Positions 7,774 to 16,055 of a stretch of DNA of 41,250 bases are shown here, piece after piece (position 1 is the stretch's first letter; each line of letters opens with the position of its first letter). Made by a program: the position numbers and the translations under genes. The notes beneath the pieces are model-generated. The model was not told where the DNA came from. It made no database searches and saw only the letters and a list, made by a program, of their open reading frames with translations. Source of the stretch: Oscillospiraceae bacterium (GTDB lineage Bacteria > Bacillota > Clostridia > Oscillospirales > Oscillospiraceae); contig JAFRSI010000141.1 of the NCBI GenBank assembly GCA_017427645.1, forward strand, positions 70,395 to 111,644, in the 5' to 3' direction.

Positions 7774-8664
7774 TTACACCTCCAGCTTTCCGTCGGTAAA
7801 TCTCGTACGCAGATATTCCAGCACAGCAAACTCTAAAAAGGTCTCCCGCGCTCCGTCCGGGTTGATCTGTACCATCTGTTCCACAGTCTCGGGTGGGATC
7901 AGGTTTCTTTCGATGTAGATCGTCTTTCCGTCCTCCAGCACCTGTTCCATCGGCTTCGTGCGCAGGCGCTCCACCAGTTCATCTCTCAGAAGCTTGGCCG
8001 TGAAGCGCGCTTCCCAATCGGGCCGCAGCTCCTCCGCCGCTTCCTCCACAGTCATGCGCATCTCCTCCGGCAGCTGCTCATAAAGGGCGGCTGTCCGCTT
8101 TGCTTCTGCCCGGAGGGCTTCCTCCAGTTCTTCCGGGTCGACCTGGAATTCCGAACCCTTCTCCAGCTGCTCCATGACGTAGAAAGCGCCGCGCGCACCT
8201 TGCTCATAGCGGCGCTTGTCTTCCTCCTGTGCCTTCCACCAGACACGGTACTCATCCACCGTCTGCACACCGTCGATGCCCTCTGCACGGATCAACAGAT
8301 CGTCGATGGGGGCCGGCTCCATGCACACGATGCGCAGGGCATTCAGCTCCACCGTGGCGCCGTCCAGCGTCGCAGTGCGCTGCTCACCCACGCGGATGCC
8401 TGTGCAGGTCTCCTCCAGCGCGGGACAGAGGCCTCTGCCCGGGTACACCAGGGTCACGGAGCCAGGCCCAAAAGTGCCTCCGCTGATCTGGCAGCGGACA
8501 CAGTCGAATTGCTCCGCCGCCTCCCGTTCAATGACAATGGCATGGTTTCTGGCAATCAGCTCCAGCTGCGCCTGCACGTCCCCATTGCTGACACGCCAGT
8601 GCCGCAGCTCCTCCGGAAGCTCCAGAGCCTGATAATCAAACAGCTTTACAACATGAGATTTCAT
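7774..8664 (-). CDS. Trigger-factor-like foldase, third paralog (module A)
   Basis: A cytoplasmic protein of 296 residues. A short N-terminal region (FDYQALELPEELRHWRV) matches the start of the foldase at 12508-13434. It is followed by a divergent FKBP-like segment (FGPGSVTLVYPGRG, IRVGEQRTATL) and a helical C-terminal domain rich in Glu and Arg like the trigger factor chaperone arm. The trigger factor ribosome-binding signature (GFRxGKxP type) is absent. I start at the ATG at 8664 (GGAGG six bases upstream), not the upstream in-frame ATG. It sits between the TSCPD protein and thioredoxin. The role as a client-specific chaperone is inferred. Confidence 0.65.
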   Translation of the reverse strand: MKSHVVKLFDYQALELPEELRHWRVSNGDVQAQLELIARNHAIVIEREAAEQFDCVRCQISGGTFGPGSVTLVYPGRGLCPALEETCTGIRVGEQRTATLDGATVELNALRIVCMEPAPIDDLLIRAEGIDGVQTVDEYRVWWKAQEEDKRRYEQGARGAFYVMEQLEKGSEFQVDPEELEEALRAEAKRTAALYEQLPEEMRMTVEEAAEELRPDWEARFTAKLLRDELVERLRTKPMEQVLEDGKTIYIERNLIPPETVEQMVQINPDGARETFLEFAVLEYLRTRFTDGKLEV

Positions 8665-8683
8665 AGCGTCCTCCAACTGTCGG

Positions 8684-8710
8684 GATATGGGCGGCAAAGC
8701 CGCCCATATC
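8684..8710. repeat. Perfect inverted repeat between TSCPD and foldase genes
   Basis: Twelve-base arms (GATATGGGCGGC and its complement) enclose a three-base loop. The hairpin begins five bases after the TSCPD stop. It has no T run, so it is more likely an mRNA stabiliser or processing site, or a partial terminator that lowers expression of the genes downstream. Confidence 0.7.
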
Positions 8711-8715
8711 GGTCA

Positions 8716-8970
8716 TTATTCGTTCATGGCCTGCTCGATGGCCTTGACCAGCTCATTGGGGCAGGATTGACCGCCGTGGCAGTCAATGCCCTTGCAGCGT
8801 CTGATCACATCCTCTGCAGGAAGGCCCTCAGCCAGGGCAGCGACGCCCTGGGTGTTGCCTCTGCAGCCGCCCTCAAACTTGATATTGAAGACAGCACCGT
8901 CCACGATATCGAAGCTGATCTCGCTGGCGCAGACGCCTTCGGTCTTATATACTACATGCTGATCCTTCAT
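8716..8970 (-). CDS. TSCPD-domain protein (TIGR03905-like)
   Basis: A protein of 84 residues of the small TSCPD family, which is related to the C-terminal tail of class II ribonucleotide reductases. Visible are FEGGCRGNTQGVAALAEG and CKGIDCHGGQSCPNEL, giving four cysteines in the conserved arrangement. The biochemical role is unknown; the cysteines suggest metal binding or a redox function. GAGGAG lies nine bases before the ATG. It is 18 bases past the second exporter subunit gene and in the same operon, so it belongs to module A. Confidence 0.85.
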   Translation of the reverse strand: MKDQHVVYKTEGVCASEISFDIVDGAVFNIKFEGGCRGNTQGVAALAEGLPAEDVIRRCKGIDCHGGQSCPNELVKAIEQAMNE

Positions 8971-8988
8971 CGCATTACACTCCTCTGT

Positions 8989-10707
8989 TTATTTTTTCTG
9001 CAGATCCACATATCTGCGATAGGTGGCGTTGCTGTCGTACAGCTCCGTATGGGTACCGCTGTCCACGACCTTGCCGTTTTCCATAAAGATGATATTGTCG
9101 GCGTTTTCAATGGTGCGGAGGTTGTGGGCAACCACGACGGTGGTCCGGCCCTTCATCAGCCGATTCAGTGCGTCCATGACGGCATTCTCATTGAGGGCGT
9201 CCAGACTGGATGTGGCCTCGTCCAGCAGCAGGTACTCGGGATCCCGGATCATCATTCGAGCCAGAGCGATGCGCTGCTTTTCACCGCCGGAGAGCTTACT
9301 GCCCACATCGCCGACGTCGGTTTCCAGACCATCGGGCATACGGGCCAGGATCTCATCCACTTTGGCGTCCCGGATGGCAATCTGCAGGGCTTCCTCGCCG
9401 GTGTTTTCATCCACACCGTAGGTGATGTTGTCTCGGACAGTGCCGAAGAGCAGGGGGCTGTCCTGCGGTACCATGCCGAAGGAGGCGCGCCACTCGTTCA
9501 GGTGAATATCCTCGGCGTCAATATCGCCAAAGAGGAGCCTGCCATCCTGGGGCTCATACAGCCGCTCCAGCAACTTCAGGACGGTGCTCTTGCCGGAGCC
9601 GGAGGGGCCGACGATGGCGGTGACCTTCCCCTTGGGGATATCCATGGTCACACCGTCGAGGACCTTCTTGCCGTCGTCATAAGCAAAGGACACGTTGTCC
9701 AGGCGAATGTCCGCATCTGGAATGGCGAAGGAACGCTTGCGCTCCATGGTCTCCGGCGCCATATCCGCGATGGTGCCGACGGTCTTGGCAGCGCCCTGCG
9801 TCTTTTTGAGATTCTGCCAGAAGAACACGAACTGGATAGCGCCGTTGGAGATGGCCTCGGAATACATGAAGAGGGTCACGATATCCGCAGAGGTCAGCTT
9901 GCCGGAGCTCAGCAGGTAGCCGCCGTAGATCAAGATGATGCCCTGTACCACCGCCTCCATGCCGTAGGTCAGAGGCTGGGAGATGATATCCAGGATCGCC
10001 AACTGAATATTGGCCTTGCAGATGGCATCTGCGGCGGCTAGGTTGCGGACATCCTCCTTCTCCTCGGCGATGAATGCCTTGATTTGCTTGAGGGAGCCCA
10101 GACGCTCAGCCAGGAAGTTGGTATAGTCGGCGGTAGCGGTCCGGATCTTATGCTCAGCGTTGTGCATGTAATGGGAGGGGATGCTTGCCAGGATGATGCA
10201 GGGGATCAGCAGAGCCATCAGCAACACCATGGTTACATTGATGCCCGCCACGATGATCAGAGTGCCCACCAGGGAGTAGATCGTGGTGACCATTTGGAAG
10301 AGATAGCTGATAGCATAACTGGCGCTGGAGGTATCGCCCGTGACACGGCTCACCAGGGTGGTGGGTGGCATGGTGTCCAGACTCTTCATGGGCAGGTGGA
10401 TGATCTTGCGCCATACCACGCTCCTCATGCGCTTGTCGGTGGTCAGATTGACCCAGGTGTCGAACAGAGTGCTGGGCAACATTACCAGCATTATGCCCAG
10501 GGAAACGGCCACATAGATGACGATCAGGGTAGGGTTGAAGATCTCGCCGGCCATGATCTGGCCTGCCACCTGTGGCATGAACATGTAGACCGTCATCATC
10601 AGCAGATTCACGACGATGTTCAAAACATAGAATCCCCAGGGTACCTTGGCCGCCTTGATCAGTCGGAGAAACGGGCCCCATTCCTGCTTGGTTTTCTGCT
10701 TTTTCAT
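8989..10707 (-). CDS. ABC exporter half-transporter, second subunit (module A)
   Basis: A protein of 572 residues with an N-terminal six-helix exporter domain fused to a nucleotide-binding domain. Walker A (GPSGSGKST) is near 367-375, the signature LSGGEKQR near 472, Walker B LLLDEA near 493 with the catalytic Glu present, and the switch His near 528. No C39 peptidase domain precedes TM1. The segment KVPW before TM1 is shared with the three other ABC proteins here. I start at the ATG at 10707 (GGAGG eight bases upstream). It is 13 bases behind its partner, so they probably form a heterodimer. The substrate is unknown. Confidence 0.93.
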   Translation of the reverse strand: MKKQKTKQEWGPFLRLIKAAKVPWGFYVLNIVVNLLMMTVYMFMPQVAGQIMAGEIFNPTLIVIYVAVSLGIMLVMLPSTLFDTWVNLTTDKRMRSVVWRKIIHLPMKSLDTMPPTTLVSRVTGDTSSASYAISYLFQMVTTIYSLVGTLIIVAGINVTMVLLMALLIPCIILASIPSHYMHNAEHKIRTATADYTNFLAERLGSLKQIKAFIAEEKEDVRNLAAADAICKANIQLAILDIISQPLTYGMEAVVQGIILIYGGYLLSSGKLTSADIVTLFMYSEAISNGAIQFVFFWQNLKKTQGAAKTVGTIADMAPETMERKRSFAIPDADIRLDNVSFAYDDGKKVLDGVTMDIPKGKVTAIVGPSGSGKSTVLKLLERLYEPQDGRLLFGDIDAEDIHLNEWRASFGMVPQDSPLLFGTVRDNITYGVDENTGEEALQIAIRDAKVDEILARMPDGLETDVGDVGSKLSGGEKQRIALARMMIRDPEYLLLDEATSSLDALNENAVMDALNRLMKGRTTVVVAHNLRTIENADNIIFMENGKVVDSGTHTELYDSNATYRRYVDLQKK

Positions 10708-10720
10708 GTAGCGCACCTCC

Positions 10721-12511
10721 TTACACGGTCGCGTCCACGGCCTGTTGGCCGATCATTTTCCGGTAGAGTTCGCAGGATGCCGCCAGCTCCTCATGGGTGC
10801 CTACGGCATTAACACGGGTATTCTCCATCACCACAATTCGGTCCGCGTCACGGACAGTATCCATGCGGTGGGCCACCATCAGCACGGTGCAGCGCTGGCT
10901 GACCTTCTTCAGCGTGGCCTCGATAGCCGCCTCAGATTCGGCGTCCAGGTTGGATGTGGCCTCGTCCAAGATTAGGAGCTTGCTGTCCATCAGCAGGGCC
11001 CGGGCGATGGCGATACGCTGGCGCTGACCGCCGGAGAGCTTGGCGCCGTTTTCGCCCACCTCAGTGTCAAACCCCTTTTCAAAGCTCTGGATGAACTCCA
11101 GGGCATCGGCCAGACGGGCTGCCTCGGTAACGGCCTCGTCGCTGACCTGACCGGGAACAGCGTAGGCGATGTTGTCCCGGATGGTGCCGGAGAAGAGCTG
11201 GCAATTTTGGGGGATGTATCCGATGTTCCTGCGCCAGGAGCGCAGCTCGTATTCCTTGATGTCCTGTCCGTTCAGGGCAACGCTTCCCTCATTGGGGGTA
11301 TAGAACCGCTCCACCAGATTGAGGATCGTGCTCTTGCCGGCGCCGGAGGGGCCGACGACAGCGGTGACCTTTCCGGAGGGAACCGTAAAGGATACGTCGT
11401 TGAGTACATTCTGCTCGCCGTAGGCAAAGGTGACGTTTCGGAAGGCCAGGTCACCCTCCACGCCGGAGGCGTCCATGGTGCCGTTGTTCTCCTCAATGGG
11501 GGTGTCGGTCACCTGGGTGATCCGGGCAGCACAGCCCTGGTTGCGCTTCAGGCTCTGCCACTGGGAGGAGAGAGAGCTGAAGCTGCTATAGAGGGTGTTG
11601 GCATACATGTAGAAGGCGATCCAGATGCCGATATCAATGGAGCCATCCCGAACCAGCCACACACCCATCAGGATGATCACCAGCTGGAAGATCACCTGCA
11701 CCACCGTCTGGGCGAAGGTGAGCACCAGTCCGATCTTGGCATTGTCAAAACTGGTCTTAAAATGCTTGGCGATCCAGTCCAGGCCGTTCTGCTCCTCCCG
11801 GTTCTCCTGTCCGAAGAACTTGGTCAGGGTGATATAGGGCAGGACGCTGGCAAAGTAGCGGGTCATATTCGACAGCTTGGCCTGGACCTGGTTGTTCATC
11901 TTGAAGTAGAACCGACCGGAGATGATCGCAATGGCGTAGATCAGGGGGATGGTGATCAGCATGGAGGCCGCCAGGCGCCAGTCATAGGCCAGGATCAGCA
12001 CGAAGGAGCCTATCAGGGTGTATATGGTGCTGAGCAGGCTGGAGATTCCGTGGGAGAAAAACTCGCTCAGCGTGGTGGTATCCTCCGTGGTACGGCTGAT
12101 CAGATCGCGGGGCTCGTTCTTATCGTAGAAGGACAGGGGCAGCCGGGACAGCCTCCTCCAGATATGCTCCTGGAACCGCATCTGGGTGATGTTTGCGGTG
12201 ATTGTGCACACACCCTGGATGGCGGCGGTCAGCAGTGCCTTGCCCAGGACGATCACCGTTGCGGTGATGGCCAGAGCCTTGGAGAAGTTGCCGGCGTAGA
12301 TCTGCTCGGTATAGCTGGGAAACAGCAGGGTCAGATACCCCTGCGCCAGATTCAGAACAACACAGACGGCAATCAGAATCCAGGGCATCTTCACCTGCCG
12401 GATAAAGTGGAACAGGGGCTTCCATGCTTGGCGTTTGTTGTTGCTCTCAACACTGGCCGTGTCCGCGTGCATCATCTGATGGACGACGGGTTTTTCCTTT
12501 GTCTTCTTCAT
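10721..12511 (-). CDS. ABC exporter half-transporter, first subunit (module A)
   Basis: A protein of 596 residues. The transmembrane domain (with KMPW before TM1 and LPLSFYDKNEPRDLISR in the coupling region) is fused to an ATPase domain: Walker A GPSGAGKST at 387-395, signature LSGGQRQR at 492, Walker B LLILDEA near 512, and the switch His in VAHRMDT. Its ATG overlaps the stop of the upstream foldase gene in an ATGA, so translation of foldase and exporter is coupled. By sequence it corresponds to the 19049-20788 protein of module B. It probably pairs with the following ABC gene and acts in the inner membrane. Confidence 0.93.
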   Translation of the reverse strand: MKKTKEKPVVHQMMHADTASVESNNKRQAWKPLFHFIRQVKMPWILIAVCVVLNLAQGYLTLLFPSYTEQIYAGNFSKALAITATVIVLGKALLTAAIQGVCTITANITQMRFQEHIWRRLSRLPLSFYDKNEPRDLISRTTEDTTTLSEFFSHGISSLLSTIYTLIGSFVLILAYDWRLAASMLITIPLIYAIAIISGRFYFKMNNQVQAKLSNMTRYFASVLPYITLTKFFGQENREEQNGLDWIAKHFKTSFDNAKIGLVLTFAQTVVQVIFQLVIILMGVWLVRDGSIDIGIWIAFYMYANTLYSSFSSLSSQWQSLKRNQGCAARITQVTDTPIEENNGTMDASGVEGDLAFRNVTFAYGEQNVLNDVSFTVPSGKVTAVVGPSGAGKSTILNLVERFYTPNEGSVALNGQDIKEYELRSWRRNIGYIPQNCQLFSGTIRDNIAYAVPGQVSDEAVTEAARLADALEFIQSFEKGFDTEVGENGAKLSGGQRQRIAIARALLMDSKLLILDEATSNLDAESEAAIEATLKKVSQRCTVLMVAHRMDTVRDADRIVVMENTRVNAVGTHEELAASCELYRKMIGQQAVDATV

Positions 12512-13434
12512 ACCTTCACCACCTCAAATTTCGGTCTGAAATATTCCAGAATTTGCTTGGTCCAAAATTCGCCGGGAGCGGATTTCAAATATTCTTCGTA
12601 GGGGAAGCGTGCCTCGATCAGTTCCCTGGACGCACCCTGGGCCAGGTACTCCGCCACGATGGACTCGTACTCCGTCCGGCCAAAGGTCACGCTCGCCTCG
12701 GTAACCAGGTGCTGGGCGATAAGGTCCGTCTTGACGTCCAGCTCGGCCTCGTCCCTCAGCTGCTTCGCCAGCTTTTCCGGGTCGGAACTGGCGCCCGGCA
12801 AAAAATGCCGGAGGATATCCTCATAGCTCGCGTCGTTGTTTTCTGCCAGGGTCCGGCGCTCGGCCTCGATCTCAGCCATGCGAAGGTTGATCTCCTCCGT
12901 GAGATCGTCGTAGCTGCTGGCCTTGGCCGTCTCCTTCATGACGAACTGAATCAGGACCGGCTCCTTTTTCTGCTGCGCGATCCCGGCCAGATCAGTCTCG
13001 ATGGCGGCGCGGCAGGCGGCCACGGTCGTGATCGAGGGGTCGCCCATGCGTTGCACCAGCGTGTCGTTGACCGGGGGGATGCAGCGCCGCTTGACGGAAG
13101 CGATTACTCCCCGTCTGCCCTGGCCCCGCTTGGGGAGGACGACCGGATCGCCTACGGTCATGCCGACCAGGGAGGTCTCCCAGTCGGGATCGTAAAACGC
13201 CTTGCCCACATTAATGTGGAGCACGCCGGCAGGCTGTGTGTCCGTCACCTCCAGCGCGATCCGAACAATATCGCCCGCCCGGATCTCATCTGCTGGCTCA
13301 ATTGTCAGAAAGCGCTCCGCGAGGTTCTGCAGCTTGCGGTCCACATCCTCAGCGGCGACGGGCAGCTCCATCAGCTTCTGGGGAATGGATACCTGCCGAA
13401 AGTCAAAACATGCTGTCAATTTGCTTTGATCCAT
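12508..13434 (-). CDS. Trigger-factor-like foldase heading exporter operon (module A)
   Basis: A cytoplasmic protein of 308 residues. It has a short N-terminal region (FDFRQVSIPQKL), an FKBP-like segment with EIRAGDIVRIALEV and SLVGMTVGDPVVLP near 50-110, and a helical C-terminal chaperone-like domain (about 130-290). The trigger factor ribosome-docking signature is missing, and the FKBP segment is divergent, so isomerase activity is uncertain. AGGTGAAGAA precedes the ATG. It is the first gene after a promoter with a candidate LytTR operator and overlaps the exporter gene by four bases. Inference: it keeps an exporter substrate unfolded or delivers it. Confidence 0.7.
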   Translation of the reverse strand: MDQSKLTACFDFRQVSIPQKLMELPVAAEDVDRKLQNLAERFLTIEPADEIRAGDIVRIALEVTDTQPAGVLHINVGKAFYDPDWETSLVGMTVGDPVVLPKRGQGRRGVIASVKRRCIPPVNDTLVQRMGDPSITTVAACRAAIETDLAGIAQQKKEPVLIQFVMKETAKASSYDDLTEEINLRMAEIEAERRTLAENNDASYEDILRHFLPGASSDPEKLAKQLRDEAELDVKTDLIAQHLVTEASVTFGRTEYESIVAEYLAQGASRELIEARFPYEEYLKSAPGEFWTKQILEYFRPKFEVVKV

Positions 13435-13493
13435 TTCTTCACCTGCTTTTCTCTCTATCGTCTGCAGCGGACATCTGTCCTGTTGCCAAGGCC

Positions 13494-13523
13494 ATCATAG
13501 TACAAGTGGGTTTTTGATTGCAA
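13494..13523 (-). promoter_or_regulatory. Promoter of the module A exporter operon
   Basis: Minus strand TTGCAA (13518-13523), 18-base spacer, TATGAT (13494-13499), about 60 bases before the foldase start. The weak -35 and long spacer fit an activator-dependent promoter. The direct repeat at 13538-13568 lies just upstream. Confidence 0.6.
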
Positions 13524-13537
13524 GGCCCGGCGCACAG

Positions 13538-13568
13538 TCGGTACAAATCGCGTTTATTCGGTACAATT
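13538..13568. promoter_or_regulatory. Candidate LytTR operator, module A
   Basis: TCGGTACAA(A/T)T occurs at 13538-13548 and 13558-13568, a 20-base period (about two helical turns). LytTR regulators such as AgrA and ComE bind direct repeats of this spacing just upstream of the -35. Here the repeat starts 15 bases upstream of the exporter -35 and lies between the divergent exporter and regulator genes. Confidence 0.65.
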
Positions 13569-13616
13569 TTGGCGAGAATAGCCCAATACTGTCGAAACAG
13601 TCTCCAATAATTTGGG

Positions 13617-13645
13617 TGGATTTGCCGAAAGAACTGTGTTATACT
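13617..13645 (+). promoter_or_regulatory. Promoter of the module A regulator/kinase operon
   Basis: TATACT at 13640-13645 is preceded by TG (extended -10, TGTTATACT). A weak -35, TGGATT, lies at 13617-13622 with a 17-base spacer. The start codon follows 34 bases after the -10. Confidence 0.5.
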
Positions 13646-13678
13646 GCATGTAATTTATCATTTCGGACGGTGATTGTC

Positions 13679-14419
13679 ATGAAGATCCGTATCCTTCTGG
13701 TGGATGACGAGCCCGTTGTGCGGGAGAACATTCGCCATATGCTCTGCGCCTTCGACAACGTGGAGATCGTCGGCGAGGCCGATGGCATCACGCGGGCCGT
13801 GGAGCTGCTGAAAACCACCCGAACCGATGCGGTGATCTCCGATATTCAGATGGGAGACGGAACCGGATTCGACCTGGCGACCGCCATCCACCGTTTGAAT
13901 CCCCACATGCCTGTCGCCTTTCTCACCGGATTCGCCCAGTTTGCCCTGGCTGGCTATGATTACGGCCCGGTGGATTTCCTGGTCAAGCCTGTCACTCACG
14001 AGCGTCTTGCCCAGACCGTTCAGCGCATCGCTGACCGGCTCTATCCCGAGGAGATCGGCAAGCGGGATGTCTTCGTGGGGATCCAGAGCGACCAGGGCTA
14101 TGAGATCATCAACGTACGCAAGATCCTCTATCTGGAAAAGGACCAGCGTAAGGTGAAGATCGTCATGTCGGACGGCAGCTTCCTGCGTTCGAGCCAGAGC
14201 ATGCAGGATCTGGAGGAGATTCTGAGCGAGTATAATTTCATCCGGTGCCACCAGAGCTACATCGTCTCACTCAGCGCGGTGGAGTCTCTGCACAAGGACA
14301 GCTTCGGACGCTCCTACTGGCTGACGCTCTGCGATTCGGGTACCTCTATCCCCCTGAGCCGCCGGAAGTTCGCCGAGATCAAGGATATGTTTCAGCAGCG
14401 CGGAATCAACTGCTATTGA
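13679..14419 (+). CDS. LytTR-family response regulator (module A)
   Basis: A protein of 246 residues. The receiver domain is complete: acidic pair in LLVDDEP (9-11), phosphoacceptor Asp55 in AVISDIQMGDG, Thr83, and Lys103 in FLVKPV. The C-terminal LytTR DNA-binding domain covers about 135-240 (ILYLEKDQRKVKIVMSDG, FIRCHQSYIVSL, IPLSRRKF). I use the ATG at 13679; the open frame extends upstream through the promoter. It is followed by its histidine kinase 14 bases later, diverges from the exporter operon, and probably activates it through the repeat at 13538-13568. Confidence 0.9.
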   Translation: MKIRILLVDDEPVVRENIRHMLCAFDNVEIVGEADGITRAVELLKTTRTDAVISDIQMGDGTGFDLATAIHRLNPHMPVAFLTGFAQFALAGYDYGPVDFLVKPVTHERLAQTVQRIADRLYPEEIGKRDVFVGIQSDQGYEIINVRKILYLEKDQRKVKIVMSDGSFLRSSQSMQDLEEILSEYNFIRCHQSYIVSLSAVESLHKDSFGRSYWLTLCDSGTSIPLSRRKFAEIKDMFQQRGINCY

Positions 14420-14433
14420 CGGAGGGATCGGCA

Positions 14434-15636
14434 ATGTTGCTTCGAACGATCATGGATGCGACGGGAGTCTGGGTCCTCCTTGCCGCTGCGGCGATTTCCC
14501 TGGCCTTTGGCTTCGTGCTGGGCGGGCTCGATCGGCATACGCTTGGCACGACTGCCCGGGGCTTTCTGGTTCTGCGGATCGGCGTGGCCATGCTGCTGGC
14601 CCTCGACTTGTTCCTGTTTTTGGTGCAGCTTCAGACTGTGATCCATCTGCTGACAGCAGACCCCTCGCATGCTGTCTTTTATCGGATCGCCATAGGCGTG
14701 TTCCTTACTGTGGGACTTCTGCTCTGGTTGATCCTCAAAAGGCCGTCGCTCTTTCCAAAGGACTCCGGCATTCTCCTGGTAGCGGACCGGAGCCAGCAGA
14801 AAAAGCTCACCTACTGTCTGATCGGCGTTCTTCTGCACGCCCTGTTTTATGTGGCCCTGAGCGTCTTCCTGCTGTGGCTGATTCCCGTTTCCAATGCGGG
14901 CAGACTTGCCGTCGGACTGCTGATGTCCGTTCTTGCCCTGGTCGGTTCTCTGCTGTATGAGAAGTTCTCCGTGAATGTGGTCTATGAAAGGCTGGAAACC
15001 ATTGTGGACCGGCAGTATCATGCGGAGCTGCGGAACTTCATGCAGGTTATCCGCTCCCAGAGGCATGACTTCAATTTTCATATGCAGACGGTGGCCGGTC
15101 TGATCGAAGAGGAGAAATACGATGACTGCGATCTCTATATTCGGACCATGGTGAAAAATGTGGAGCGTTTGAATTCGACGCTTCCACTGCACGACCCGGC
15201 CAACTCCGCTCTGGTGAACGTCTTCGTGGAGCTGGCCGCCTCCAAGGGCATCCGCCTGGAGGTCGAGGTCCTCAACCCCATGGAGGAGATGCCCTGTACG
15301 CCCTATGAGCTCAACACCATTCTGGGCAACCTGCTTCAGAATGCCATCGACGAGGTGGAGAGCAACGCCGCCAATGACCGCTGGATCAAGCTTTTGATCA
15401 TGAAGCGAAGCCAGCGGCATATCATCAAGTTGACCAACCCCACGTTCAAGGACCAGTCGGAGTTTGCGGACATCTTTCAACCGGGCTACTCCACCAAGCA
15501 CTCCCATGAGGGGATCGGCCTGGTCACGGTGCGGCGTCTCCTGGACCGTTTCGGCGGTACGATCTATCTGGAGCACGAGCCGAATATTGTACACTTCATT
15601 GCCATTCTCCCGATCCGTGCGAAAAAAAAGCGTTGA
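14434..15636 (+). CDS. GHKL sensor histidine kinase (AgrC/ComD type, module A)
   Basis: A protein of 400 residues. About five or six membrane helices fill residues 10-175 with no large extracellular domain, as in peptide-sensing kinases. The phosphoacceptor is probably His211 in RSQRHDFNFH, the AgrC-like form. A GHKL ATPase domain follows, with N-box ELNTILGNLLQNAIDEVE (about 290-307) and GIGLVTVRRLLDRFGG. GGAGGG precedes the ATG at 14434. It is co-transcribed with the LytTR regulator. The signal is not encoded in any recognisable way nearby; a peptide or an envelope-thiol signal are both possible. Confidence 0.9.
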   Translation: MLLRTIMDATGVWVLLAAAAISLAFGFVLGGLDRHTLGTTARGFLVLRIGVAMLLALDLFLFLVQLQTVIHLLTADPSHAVFYRIAIGVFLTVGLLLWLILKRPSLFPKDSGILLVADRSQQKKLTYCLIGVLLHALFYVALSVFLLWLIPVSNAGRLAVGLLMSVLALVGSLLYEKFSVNVVYERLETIVDRQYHAELRNFMQVIRSQRHDFNFHMQTVAGLIEEEKYDDCDLYIRTMVKNVERLNSTLPLHDPANSALVNVFVELAASKGIRLEVEVLNPMEEMPCTPYELNTILGNLLQNAIDEVESNAANDRWIKLLIMKRSQRHIIKLTNPTFKDQSEFADIFQPGYSTKHSHEGIGLVTVRRLLDRFGGTIYLEHEPNIVHFIAILPIRAKKKR

Positions 15637-15820
15637 TCGCCTACGGTGTAGATATCAATCATCACCACAAACCTGCAATGCAAGCTCAAAGTGCGTTTTG
15701 CCGCGCAATCATGGCTCCTGGTGCGATACTTACCGGGCAAAGGTTTGCAAGGAAATCACTTTATGAAAAACAAGGCTGTCGTCTTATAATCTACTTGTCT
15801 TGTTATTTATGCGATAAACA

Positions 15821-15850
15821 TGCCATGAGATGGTGTTTCATCTCATGGCA
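15821..15850 (+). terminator. Terminator after the module A kinase
   Basis: Perfect 12-base arms (TGCCATGAGATG and complement) with a six-base loop, followed on the plus strand by TATTTGTTTG. It lies about 185 bases past the kinase stop. Confidence 0.6.
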
Positions 15851-15883
15851 TATTTGTTTGAGCTCTTTAGAGACAACAAAACA

Positions 15884-15908
15884 AGAACCGGGAAATGATC
15901 CCGGTTCT
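15884..15908 (-). terminator. Terminator after the module B regulator
   Basis: AGAACCGGGA and its complement enclose a five-base loop. On the minus strand it is followed by TGTTTTGTTG. It could serve both strands, with the preceding hairpin. Confidence 0.55.
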
Positions 15909-16055
15909 TTCGTATTATATTGCCGAAAATTGTTGATGCATAGTTTGGCAGGTCCGCTGCCAATGGTGATTGAACCAAACATATAGATACGCGGGGACTC
16001 TACTGGACAAAGCTGCTCTTTCAGCGAAATGATGTTTTTTGTGGAAAGATTTACC

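Larger units (their letters stand above)
15637..16055. other. Convergent intergenic region between modules A and B
   Basis: No gene with a credible ribosome site is seen. It is AT-richer than the flanks and holds two stem-loops (15821-15850 and 15884-15908) plus a small one at about 15952-15970 (TTGGCAG/CTGCCAA). It separates the end of the kinase gene from the end of the module B regulator gene. Confidence 0.5.

Noticed and set aside
8200..12601. Long plus-strand frames opposite the module A genes
   Set aside because: The minus strand carries ABC exporters with all ATPase motifs; the plus frames are shadows.
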